The position numbers and the translations under genes were made by a program. Shown here one piece after another: positions 7,216-14,322 of a DNA stretch of 21,121 nt. Origin of the DNA: Lachnospiraceae bacterium (GTDB taxonomy: Bacteria; Bacillota; Clostridia; Lachnospirales; Lachnospiraceae); contig JAGDCK010000044.1 in NCBI GenBank assembly GCA_017958585.1, forward strand, positions 1 through 21,121. The letters run 5' to 3'. The notes below the pieces were generated by a model, which ran no database searches, was not told the DNA's origin, and saw only the letters and a program-made list of their open reading frames with translations. Numbering within the stretch: the stretch's first letter is position 1; each line of letters opens with the position of its first letter.

Positions 7216-7638
7216 ATGAAAATTTCAACCAAGGGAAGATATGCCTTACGCCTTATGCTTGATCTGGCAACATATAATACCGGAGAGCCTGTGTCACTTA
7301 AAAACGTGGCAAGCCGTCAGGAGATATCCGAAAAATATCTGGAGCAGATCATATCGATCCTTAATAAGGCAGGCTTTGTAAAGAGTATCAGGGGTGCATC
7401 CGGCGGGTATTTTCTGGCAAAAGAACCAAGGGAATATACAGTGGGCATGATCCTCAGACTTACGGAGGGCGATCTTACCACGGTGGATTACAAGGATGAG
7501 TCGGAAGTCGGAAACGGTTATGTCACCGTAAAGGTATGGCAGAAGATGGATGAAGCCATAAACGGTGTCATCGACAGTATCACTCTGGAGGACTTAAAAA
7601 ACTGGCAGACTGAAGAGAACGACTTCTATAGCATTTAA
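7216..7638 (+). CDS. cymR: Rrf2-family cysteine regulator, CymR-like
   Basis: A 140-residue Rrf2 repressor without a single cysteine, so it cannot bind a cluster the way the IscR-like protein at 573-1037 would. The N-terminal winged helix includes MKISTKGRYALRLMLDLA, the YLEQIISILNKAGFVKSIRG segment (41-60) and wing GASGGY. The C-terminal half resembles CymR, including DSITLEDLKNW and a C terminus ending Phe-Tyr-Ser-Ile. CymR of Bacillus is about 138 residues and also ends in isoleucine. CymR represses cysteine and sulfur-uptake genes as a complex with CysK, whose gene is directly upstream here. GGAG lies before the ATG and a terminator follows. CymR identity rests on context and overall similarity. 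Confidence 0.8.
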   Translation: MKISTKGRYALRLMLDLATYNTGEPVSLKNVASRQEISEKYLEQIISILNKAGFVKSIRGASGGYFLAKEPREYTVGMILRLTEGDLTTVDYKDESEVGNGYVTVKVWQKMDEAINGVIDSITLEDLKNWQTEENDFYSI

Positions 7639-7651
7639 TGCACAAATATTT

Positions 7652-7682
7652 CGAGCAGGTACGGGAGTATCTGCTCGTTTTG
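7652..7682 (+). terminator. Terminator of cysK-cymR
   Basis: Eleven-bp stem CGAGCAGGTAC (7652-7662) / GTATCTGCTCG (7667-7677), one G-U pair, GGGA loop, followed by TTTTGATTT. Confidence 0.88.
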
Positions 7683-7712
7683 ATTTACGTAATTTGATAA
7701 TAATCTAAACAG

Positions 7713-7741
7713 TTGCAGGAGTTTTGCAGAAATATTATAAT
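7713..7741 (+). promoter_or_regulatory. Promoter of the sugar-sensing cassette
   Basis: TTGCAG (7713-7718), 17-bp spacer, TATAAT (7736-7741), located 26 bases before the first start codon of the cassette. Confidence 0.65.
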
Positions 7742-7767
7742 CAAATAACAGAAATCAAGGTATGCAT

Positions 7768-8751
7768 ATGGAGCAAAAGGGTATAAGAAAATCTAAACTG
7801 ATCGTGGGAGTATGTATTGTGGTGGTGTCTTTGCTTATCTTAGCGGGCACAGCCTTATTTTTGTATTTCAAACTCGCCCATTCGGGTGCTGATTCCACAA
7901 ATGTTATCTATGATAAAAAATATGCATTTATAGCAAATGACAGCGATGATGCCTTTGTACTTGACGTATACAGCGTTGCGAAAGAGTATGCTGCCAAAAA
8001 AGGTGCATATCTGGAGCTTGTGGGAGAGAATCTGAATAATTCCTATTCCTCCCATGAACTTATGGCAATGGCCATCGCATCAAAATATGACGGCATAATC
8101 GTCGAGCCGGACGACACCGCGGAGATGACAAATCTCATAAACAAGGCAGTTCAGGAAAAGATCCCCGTAGTCACATACATGACCGATGATTCATCCAGCC
8201 TAAGACAGTGCTACATAGGAATGAACTTTTACGTGCTGGGAAATCAATACGGCAAGGTCATCGGAAAAATGGGCTATGAGGATGAGTGCAGGATCCTGGT
8301 GCTTACAAAGGAAACCCTGCCCGACAGCAGCAAGAATAATTTTTATACATCCCTGATGGGTGAGCTTTCATCCAACTCATCGGGAAATGTAAAATATGAT
8401 GTGAGCTTCAGCGCGGTGGACACCGCATCAAGCTTTAATGTGGAGGAGGCGGTGAGAGACATCGTTCTCTATGACGATGCCGATATCGACGTGGTCCTCT
8501 GCATGGATGAGATCACCACCACCAGCATGTACAGGGCCCTTGTGGATTATAACAGGGTGGGAAGCCTGGAGGTTGTGGGATATTATAACTCCGATACCAT
8601 ATTGCAGGGAGTTGAGAGGGGTGTTTTGGAGGCAACCGTTTCCGTTGACGCAAACGAGATGGGCGTGGGCTGTATTGACGCTTTGGAGGAATACCTGGAC
8701 AGCGGATATGTGAGTGAATATATTTCTGTTTCTGTGGAAATCATCGACTGA
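7768..8751 (+). CDS. Membrane-anchored periplasmic-binding-protein-like sugar sensor
   Basis: Probably the ligand-binding sensor partner of the kinase downstream. The 327-residue protein has one N-terminal hydrophobic segment (about 11-34) after a basic start (MEQKGIRKSK) and no lipobox cysteine. It therefore looks like an uncleaved membrane anchor carrying an extracellular type I periplasmic-binding domain. Domain landmarks are KYAFIANDSDDAF near the domain start, ASKYDGIIVEPDD, VVTYMTDDSS, and DVVLCMDEITTTSMYRAL in the second lobe. Start: ATG 7768 lies 7 bp after AAGG, whereas the ATG at 7762 would be 1 bp away. The next gene follows after 21 bp. Position and topology recall XylFII of the clostridial XylFII-LytS system. 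The sequence is diverged from XylF proper, so the ligand is unknown. Confidence 0.75.
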   Translation: MEQKGIRKSKLIVGVCIVVVSLLILAGTALFLYFKLAHSGADSTNVIYDKKYAFIANDSDDAFVLDVYSVAKEYAAKKGAYLELVGENLNNSYSSHELMAMAIASKYDGIIVEPDDTAEMTNLINKAVQEKIPVVTYMTDDSSSLRQCYIGMNFYVLGNQYGKVIGKMGYEDECRILVLTKETLPDSSKNNFYTSLMGELSSNSSGNVKYDVSFSAVDTASSFNVEEAVRDIVLYDDADIDVVLCMDEITTTSMYRALVDYNRVGSLEVVGYYNSDTILQGVERGVLEATVSVDANEMGVGCIDALEEYLDSGYVSEYISVSVEIID

Positions 8752-8772
8752 CATCTGGGAGATTAGTGGATA

Positions 8773-10272
8773 ATGAACCGGTTTGAGAGAAGGGTTTCTA
8801 ATTTCATACACAAAATGAGTATCAAAAAGCAGCTGCTTTTGGTGTTTATCCTGACAGCGGCCATTATTTTTGTGGCCAATTTAGTGATTTTCATTGAGAT
8901 CGACAAGCAGATGGGATCCGTAGATGCGGTTTATGACAGCAATGAGCAAAATAACGAGCTTTTGGCCCTTGTTGAAAATGTGCAGGATTCCATGACGGTT
9001 TATCTTCAGGTGAAATCCACGGATGTGATGGAAGGTTATTACAGAGCGGTTTATGATCTGACCGATGTTCTTGACAGCATGGATACCACCATTCAGGGAA
9101 ATGTTGCTCCGGCCGCAAGGGACGACATCAAAAATATGATATATGCCTATCTTAAGCTTGCGGACGAGACCATACAGGGAAAGCGTGGCAGAAATGTGGA
9201 GAGGTATTCCGTAAACTACGAGGAAGCCAGCACCATGTTTTTATATATAAAGGATTCCATCACCAGTTTGAACGAACAGCAATTCAGGCAAAACACGGAG
9301 GAGTATTCGGAACTGAGGATCTCCATGAAGGTTCTGGAAGTGACAAGCTTTGTGGCTCTGGGTTTTGCGTTTCTTATCGGAATGGTGTTGGTGATTCTTT
9401 TTACGGAGAGGATCACTTTCCCCATAACGGATCTTGCGGAGAGGGCAGGAAGGATATCCGGCGGGGATTTTGATGTGGAGATCCCCACAAGCAACTGGAC
9501 GGATGAGATAAGCATCCTGTCAAAAGCGTTCTCCGGAATGCTTGTAAGTATCAAGGATTACATGGCCCAGGAAAAGAAAAACATTGAGACCGAGAGAGAT
9601 TTGAGGGAGAGAGAGCTTACCATGGAAGCTGAGATCAAGGAAGCCAGACTTAAGTATTTCCAGGCTCAGATCAATCCCCATTTTCTCTTTAATACTCTTA
9701 ATGCGGGAATGCAGCTTGCCATGCTTGAGAGCGCACCAAGGACCGGGGAATTTTTGAAAAATGTGTCCGAGTTTTTCAGATACAATATCAACAAGGATAA
9801 CGGCGGCTCCACCATAGGTGAGGAGGTTTCGCTGGTGGACTATTATGTGGAGATACTAAAGGTAAGATTCGGAGACGAGCTGGAGCTTGTAAAGGATGTG
9901 GATGAGTCGGTTTACGGCCTCTACATTCCCAAGATGGTCCTGCAGCCCATAGTGGAAAACTGTGTAAATCATGGTGTCAGAGAGACTGAGAGAAAAGGGA
10001 TCATATATCTTACCATATACAGGCAAAACGGCGAGGTGCTCATAAGCATTGCCGATAACGGCGTCGGAATGTCAAAGGAGCTTATCGATTCCATATTAAG
10101 CGGAAATTACGTTCCCGATGAAAACAGCGCCGAGTCAAACGGAGTGGGTATCAGAAGCGTTATAAACAGATTGAAGCTTTTCTACAACAGGGATGATGTG
10201 ATAGAGATAGTAAGTGAAGGCAAGGACCAGGGCACGGAGGTGATCATACATGTACAAGATAATGCTGGCTGA
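8773..10272 (+). CDS. LytS/YesM-type sensor histidine kinase
   Basis: Two-component kinase of 499 residues. Membrane segment 1 is at about 21-42 and the extracellular region at 43-187. Membrane segment 2 lies at about 190-211, followed by a HAMP domain (about 212-265) and a coiled-coil linker. The His_kinase domain has phospho-acceptor H303 in QINPHFLFNTLN. The HATPase domain has N-box VENCVNHG (394-401), G1 DNGVGM (428-433) and G2 GVGI (457-460). The extracellular region has no recognisable ligand fold, which fits sensing through the binding-protein-like sensor encoded just upstream, as in XylFII-LytS. GGGAG precedes the ATG. The gene overlaps the response-regulator gene by 23 bases, so the pair is translationally coupled. 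Confidence 0.92.
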   Translation: MNRFERRVSNFIHKMSIKKQLLLVFILTAAIIFVANLVIFIEIDKQMGSVDAVYDSNEQNNELLALVENVQDSMTVYLQVKSTDVMEGYYRAVYDLTDVLDSMDTTIQGNVAPAARDDIKNMIYAYLKLADETIQGKRGRNVERYSVNYEEASTMFLYIKDSITSLNEQQFRQNTEEYSELRISMKVLEVTSFVALGFAFLIGMVLVILFTERITFPITDLAERAGRISGGDFDVEIPTSNWTDEISILSKAFSGMLVSIKDYMAQEKKNIETERDLRERELTMEAEIKEARLKYFQAQINPHFLFNTLNAGMQLAMLESAPRTGEFLKNVSEFFRYNINKDNGGSTIGEEVSLVDYYVEILKVRFGDELELVKDVDESVYGLYIPKMVLQPIVENCVNHGVRETERKGIIYLTIYRQNGEVLISIADNGVGMSKELIDSILSGNYVPDENSAESNGVGIRSVINRLKLFYNRDDVIEIVSEGKDQGTEVIIHVQDNAG

Positions 10273-11851
10273 TGATGAGAGCATTGTAATAGAGGCATTG
10301 AAATTCATAATAAGTGATACCTTTGGGGATGAGTGTGAAGTCGCCTATGCAAAGACCGGCAGAGGCGTGGTGGAGCTTGCCCAGGAATTTCGTCCGGACA
10401 TTGCCATAATGGATATACAGATGCCCGGAATAAACGGTATCGATGCCATGAAGGAGATTCAGAGCTTTAACCCTTCGATTATCTTTATAGTAATGAGTGC
10501 CTATGACAAATTCGACTATGCAAAGCAGGCCATAGACCTGGGTGTTTTGGATTATCTCACAAAGCCCGTAGAGAGGGACAAGATCGAGGCGGTCCTTAAA
10601 AAAGCCATGGCCATAAACGACAAGCGAAAGGAAAAGAGGAGTAACGACCTTAGGATCAAGGAAAAGCTTGAGATCGTAGTGCCCTTTATGGAGAGCGGCC
10701 TGATCTATTCCCTGCTTTTTGGCGAAAACGATATAGTCACAGTAAACAAATACAGAGAGCTATTATCCATCCCGGAGGAGTCGGCATATTGCATGGTGCT
10801 TGAAGCCGGGGAGAGAGAAAACGAGAGAGTATCCAATGAAGTGGGAAACGGCGTGAGACTCGATGACAAATACGATGTGATAAGGGAAGCCATTAAGAGC
10901 ACCGTAAACTGCATTGTGGGCCCCATCATGTCAAACAGGATCATCTGCATCGTTCCTTTTAACGGTGAGGAGATCAGATTTGCGGAGAGAAGTGTTTTAA
11001 TAGAAAATATCAGAAAAAAACTCCACGAGCTAAGGGAGGCCTTCGACATTGAGTTAAGGGTCGGCGTGGGAAGATTAAAATCCTGGAGAGCCCAGGGTGA
11101 AAGCTACAGGGAGGCTTTGCAGGCCTTAAAGATCTCTGTGGGAAGCGTATCCCATGCGGATGACCTGGAGGTAGGACCCAGGTGGGAAAATGACTACCCC
11201 ATTGAGCTTGAGAGGGAGATCTTTGCAAATGTGGCAGCAGGCCTTGTGACGGAAACGGGACACAGCACCAGGGAGTTCTGGAACTGGATGGTGGGTGCCC
11301 ACTCAGATGATGAGGGAGATATCCGTATCAAAGTCATCGACTTTATACTGCGAGCCGAATACGATTCCTATCAAAAAGGTGGCGGAATGTACCGTTTTGA
11401 CTCCAGAAAAGATTATCTGGAGACGGCTTACAGGAGCAGCCTGACGGACCTTGAGAACTGGTTTGTGCAAAAGATGAGCGATGCGGCAAGGAGAGTAAAT
11501 CTCCTGAAGGAGGATTCATTAAAGTCCCCCATAGTAAAGGCTGTGGAATATATCAGAGAGCATTTCAGAAGTGATATTTCCCTGGACGATGTGGCCAGGA
11601 TGGTTGATGTGACACCCTATTATTTTTCAAAGCTCTTTAAGGCGGAGGAAGGGGTTAATTTCATCGATTACCTGACTGCTCTTAGGATCGAGGAAGCCAG
11701 GAAGATGCTTTCGGGAGATGAGTTTGCGGTAAAGGAAGTGGGAGCCAGAGTCGGATACCAGGATCCCAATTATTTCAGCCGTATATTTAAGAAAAATACC
11801 GGATATACTCCTACGGAATACAAGGAGAAATGTAATGAAAAGAACAAATAA
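10250..11851 (+). CDS. YesN-type response regulator, AraC-family output
   Basis: Transcription factor of 533 residues. An N-terminal receiver domain (about 1-120) has acidic pair D8/D9, phospho-acceptor D55 in IAIMDIQMPG, and K105 in DYLTKP. A long central region (about 125-420) has no clear motif. The C-terminal AraC double helix-turn-helix (about 425-528) includes ISLDDVARMVDVTPYYFSKL and the second recognition segment GYQDPNYFSRIFKKNTGYTP. A strong GGAGGTGAT lies ahead of the ATG, inside the kinase gene. It is presumably phosphorylated by that kinase and activates the chvE-mmsA-mmsB operon through direct repeats found before chvE. Its end overlaps the next gene by 17 bases. Confidence 0.92.
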   Translation: MYKIMLADDESIVIEALKFIISDTFGDECEVAYAKTGRGVVELAQEFRPDIAIMDIQMPGINGIDAMKEIQSFNPSIIFIVMSAYDKFDYAKQAIDLGVLDYLTKPVERDKIEAVLKKAMAINDKRKEKRSNDLRIKEKLEIVVPFMESGLIYSLLFGENDIVTVNKYRELLSIPEESAYCMVLEAGERENERVSNEVGNGVRLDDKYDVIREAIKSTVNCIVGPIMSNRIICIVPFNGEEIRFAERSVLIENIRKKLHELREAFDIELRVGVGRLKSWRAQGESYREALQALKISVGSVSHADDLEVGPRWENDYPIELEREIFANVAAGLVTETGHSTREFWNWMVGAHSDDEGDIRIKVIDFILRAEYDSYQKGGGMYRFDSRKDYLETAYRSSLTDLENWFVQKMSDAARRVNLLKEDSLKSPIVKAVEYIREHFRSDISLDDVARMVDVTPYYFSKLFKAEEGVNFIDYLTALRIEEARKMLSGDEFAVKEVGARVGYQDPNYFSRIFKKNTGYTPTEYKEKCNEKNK

Positions 11852-12881
11852 AAAAAGGCTCCTTGCTTTTTTGATGGCTCTTGTTTTTTCATTTACTCTG
11901 ACCGGATGCAAAAGCACGGGAAGGGAAGAGGTGGACGATGAGAGCAGTGACAATGGCATAACAATCGGCTTTTCCGTAGATTCACTGGTGGTGGAGAGAT
12001 GGGAAAAGGACAGGGATATTTTTGTCACAAAGGCCGGGGAACTGGGGGCGGATGTGAACTTCCAGAATGCCAGCGGAAGCATTGAGACCCAGAAAAAGCA
12101 GATCGGATACCTGATAGACAGGGGAGTTGATGTGATCGTGATAGTTGCCGGAGACTCGGAAGGGTTTTCCGGGGAGGTGGAGGATGCACACAAAAAGGGC
12201 ATAAAGGTCATTGCCTACGACAGAATGCTTACAAATACCAGCGTGGATCTCTACATTTCCTTTGACAATACCGAGGTTGGAAGACTGATGGGAGAGACCT
12301 TTGCCGGAAAACTTAAGACCGGAGCAAACGTCATGATGGTAAACGGCCCCACCACGGACAACAATGTAAAATCCGTAAGCGAAGGCTTTATGGAGGTCGC
12401 GGAAAATAACAGATGGAATATCACGGATATCTCATATACGGAGGGCTGGAAACAGGAACTTGCCTATGATTATATAAATGAGCATATCGATATCGCCAGG
12501 GAGGCGGATGCCATCATGTGCGGAAACGATGCCATCGCAGGACAGGTCATATCGGCGCTCTCCGAAAACAGGATCGCGGGAGATATTCTGGTGGCAGGCC
12601 AGGACGCGGATCTTGATGCCTGTCAGAGGGTGGTGGAAAAGAGCCAGTTTATGACAGTGTACAAGCCAATAGACACTTTGGCGGAGACCGCAGCAAATTT
12701 TGCGGTGCGCCTTGCAAACGGGGACATGCCGGAGGATCTTTTGACCGAAAACAACGGGAGATACGATGTGCCCTGCATCTATGTAACGCCATATGCGGTC
12801 ACCATCGACAATATAGATGAGATGATCATAGACAGCGGTTTTCATATGAAAAATGACGTTTATCTCAATGTGACACAGTGA
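11835..12881 (+). CDS. XylF/ChvE-like sugar-binding lipoprotein (second binding protein)
   Basis: Predicted lipid-anchored sugar-binding protein of 348 residues. A basic signal MKRTNKKR, a hydrophobic stretch and the lipobox LTGC (lipidated Cys25) are visible. The sugar-binding fold is clear: IGYLIDRGVDVIVIVAGDS, KVIAYDRMLTN, DLYISFDNTEVGRLMGE, DAIMCGNDAIAGQVISAL and VAGQDADLDACQ are close in pattern to E. coli XylF. AAGGAG precedes the ATG and the gene overlaps the regulator gene, so it is expressed with the sensing cassette rather than the importer. A strong terminator follows. It may be a lower-abundance binding protein for the importer or an extra ligand presenter for the sensor. Codon use is mixed, unlike the strongly biased chvE. 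Confidence 0.82.
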   Translation: MKRTNKKRLLAFLMALVFSFTLTGCKSTGREEVDDESSDNGITIGFSVDSLVVERWEKDRDIFVTKAGELGADVNFQNASGSIETQKKQIGYLIDRGVDVIVIVAGDSEGFSGEVEDAHKKGIKVIAYDRMLTNTSVDLYISFDNTEVGRLMGETFAGKLKTGANVMMVNGPTTDNNVKSVSEGFMEVAENNRWNITDISYTEGWKQELAYDYINEHIDIAREADAIMCGNDAIAGQVISALSENRIAGDILVAGQDADLDACQRVVEKSQFMTVYKPIDTLAETAANFAVRLANGDMPEDLLTENNGRYDVPCIYVTPYAVTIDNIDEMIIDSGFHMKNDVYLNVTQ

Positions 12882-12893
12882 CGTTCACAGTCT

Positions 12894-12915
12894 GTTTACA
12901 AATAGTTTACAAATA
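12894..12915. repeat. Tandem 11-bp direct repeat
   Basis: GTTTACAAATA occurs twice without a gap (12894-12904 and 12905-12915), and the second copy runs into the left arm of the following terminator stem. Function unknown. Confidence 0.6.
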
Positions 12916-12965
12916 GCACATTTTTAACAGCATTTATTTGACTTGTTAAAAATGTGCTATTTTTT
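12911..12965 (+). terminator. Long-stem terminator between sensing cassette and importer
   Basis: Perfect 19-bp stem (12911-12929 with 12944-12962), 14-nt loop, followed by T to 12965. It separates the regulatory genes from chvE-mmsA-mmsB so the importer depends on its own promoter. Confidence 0.92.
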
Positions 12966-12983
12966 GTTCATATTGAGACTTAT

Positions 12984-13019
12984 TTTGCAAAATTGTCCAT
13001 TGTTAATTTGTAAATGTCC
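12984..13019 (+). promoter_or_regulatory. Candidate response-regulator binding repeats
   Basis: Two related half-sites, TTTGCAAAATTGTCC (12984-12998) and TTTGTAAATGTCC (13007-13019), place TGTCC exactly 21 bp apart, two turns of the helix. The second ends 3 bp before the weak -35. AraC-type activators typically bind such direct repeats next to the -35, so this is a plausible site for the YesN-type regulator. Confidence 0.45.
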
Positions 13020-13021
13020 TA

Positions 13022-13050
13022 TTTTTATCGAAAAACTGTGAGAGTAATAT
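13022..13050 (+). promoter_or_regulatory. Candidate activator-dependent promoter of chvE-mmsA-mmsB
   Basis: TAATAT (13045-13050) with a poor -35, TTTTTA (13022-13027), at 17 bp. The leader holds a small GCCAC/GTGGC hairpin (13064-13078). Weak -35 plus adjacent repeats suggests dependence on an activator. Confidence 0.45.
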
Positions 13051-13112
13051 GGTTGGTGTAGGGGCCACATGGGGTGGCAAACCAAAAACTATTCAAAAAT
13101 GGAGGAAATCAA

Positions 13113-14228
13113 ATGAAAAAGTTTGGTAGTATTTTACTTAGCCTCGTTCTTGCGGTAAGCGTACTTGCAGGATGCGGCAGCACAGGTCAGAAAGCTTCTT
13201 CAGGAAGCGGAACACAGGTTGGTATCGTTCTTCCTACAAAGGATGAGCCCAGATGGTTACAGGACCAGAAACAGTTCGAGACACTTCTTACAGAGGCAGG
13301 ATTTACCTCAGAGGTATTATTCAGCCAGGGTTCTTCAGCAACAGAGAAGACAAACGTTGAGTCACTCATCACATCAGGTATCAAGGTTCTTGTTATCTGT
13401 GCACAGGATGCTTCAGCAGCAGGTGCTGCAGTTGAGGCTGCAAAGGATGCAGGCGTAACAGTTATCTGCTATGACCGTCTGATCACAGGTACAGATGCAG
13501 TTGACTACTATGTAACATTCGACTCAGTAGCAGTTGGTGTTGCACAGGGCCAGTATCTCATCGACAACAAGCCCGAGGGATCAGGTATTCCTCTTTACCT
13601 CTATGCAGGTGCTGCAACAGATAACAACGCATTCCTCTTCTTCGAGGGCGCTTGGTCAGTTCTTCAGCCTTACATCGCTGACGGAACATTCGTTATCGCA
13701 AACTCTTCAGAAGCTGTAGCTCTTCAGGACAAGAACGAACTCACATATGATGAGAAGTCAAAGATCCTCGGACAGGTTACAACAGACTGGGATTTCAACA
13801 CAGCTAAGTCAAAGGCTGAGGCACACCTTACAGCAAACGATGCTTCAATGAAGGGTGATGTTCTTATCCTTGCTCCCAACGATGGTACATCAAGAGCTAT
13901 CGCTGATGCTTTCGCAGCAGACGCAGACGTATCAAGTTATGTTATCACAGGTCAGGATGCTGAGCTTGCTTCAATCAACTACATCCAGGCTGGAAAGCAG
14001 AGCATGACAGTATTCAAGAACACAAGCACACTTGCAGCAGATTCAGTTGCAATGGCTAAGTCAGTTCTTAACGGAGAGACACCTAAGACAGATACCACAT
14101 ACAACAATGGTAATGTAGATGTTCCTTCAAAGCAGACAGATGTCACAGTAGTAACAGCTGACAACTACAAGTCAGTTCTTGTAGATTCAGGCTACTATAC
14201 ACAGGCTGATATTGACTCTGCTCAATAA
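13113..14228 (+). CDS. chvE: ChvE-type multiple-monosaccharide binding lipoprotein
   Basis: High-affinity sugar receptor of the ABC importer encoded downstream. The 371-residue protein has signal MKKFGSILLSLVLAVSVLAGC with lipidated Cys21 (lipobox LAGC). ChvE-like segments include VGIVLPTKDEPRW, GIKVLVICAQD, TVICYDRLITGTD, TDNNAFLFFEGAWSVLQPYI, ITGQDAELASI and the C-terminal VLVDSGYYTQADI. ChvE relatives bind arabinose, galactose, glucose or xylose; the exact ligand is not readable here. Start: ATG at 13113 with GGAGGA 6 bp upstream. A longer reading from GTG 13074 is rejected because it would bury the signal peptide. Codon use is very biased, in keeping with high expression. A stem-loop separates it from mmsA. 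Confidence 0.9.
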   Translation: MKKFGSILLSLVLAVSVLAGCGSTGQKASSGSGTQVGIVLPTKDEPRWLQDQKQFETLLTEAGFTSEVLFSQGSSATEKTNVESLITSGIKVLVICAQDASAAGAAVEAAKDAGVTVICYDRLITGTDAVDYYVTFDSVAVGVAQGQYLIDNKPEGSGIPLYLYAGAATDNNAFLFFEGAWSVLQPYIADGTFVIANSSEAVALQDKNELTYDEKSKILGQVTTDWDFNTAKSKAEAHLTANDASMKGDVLILAPNDGTSRAIADAFAADADVSSYVITGQDAELASINYIQAGKQSMTVFKNTSTLAADSVAMAKSVLNGETPKTDTTYNNGNVDVPSKQTDVTVVTADNYKSVLVDSGYYTQADIDSAQ

Positions 14229-14246
14229 TTAAGCAAAACTAATGTG

Positions 14247-14284
14247 AGCCGCGGGAGTTTCACAACAGTGAGATGACCGCGGCT
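14247..14284 (+). other. Intercistronic stem-loop after chvE
   Basis: AGCCGCGG (14247-14254) pairs with CCGCGGCT (14277-14284), and TCAC/GTGA inside the loop can form a second stem. No T-run follows. In binding-protein operons such hairpins commonly stabilise the upstream message, giving more receptor than ATPase or permease. That role is inferred here. Confidence 0.6.
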
Positions 14285-14322
14285 TATGTGATAAAACCGG
14301 AAAATGAAAGGAAACAGGTCAA

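Noticed and set aside
13074..13112. Longer chvE start at GTG 13074
   Set aside because: It would add 13 residues before a textbook lipoprotein signal and lacks a ribosome site; ATG 13113 has GGAGGA at ideal spacing.
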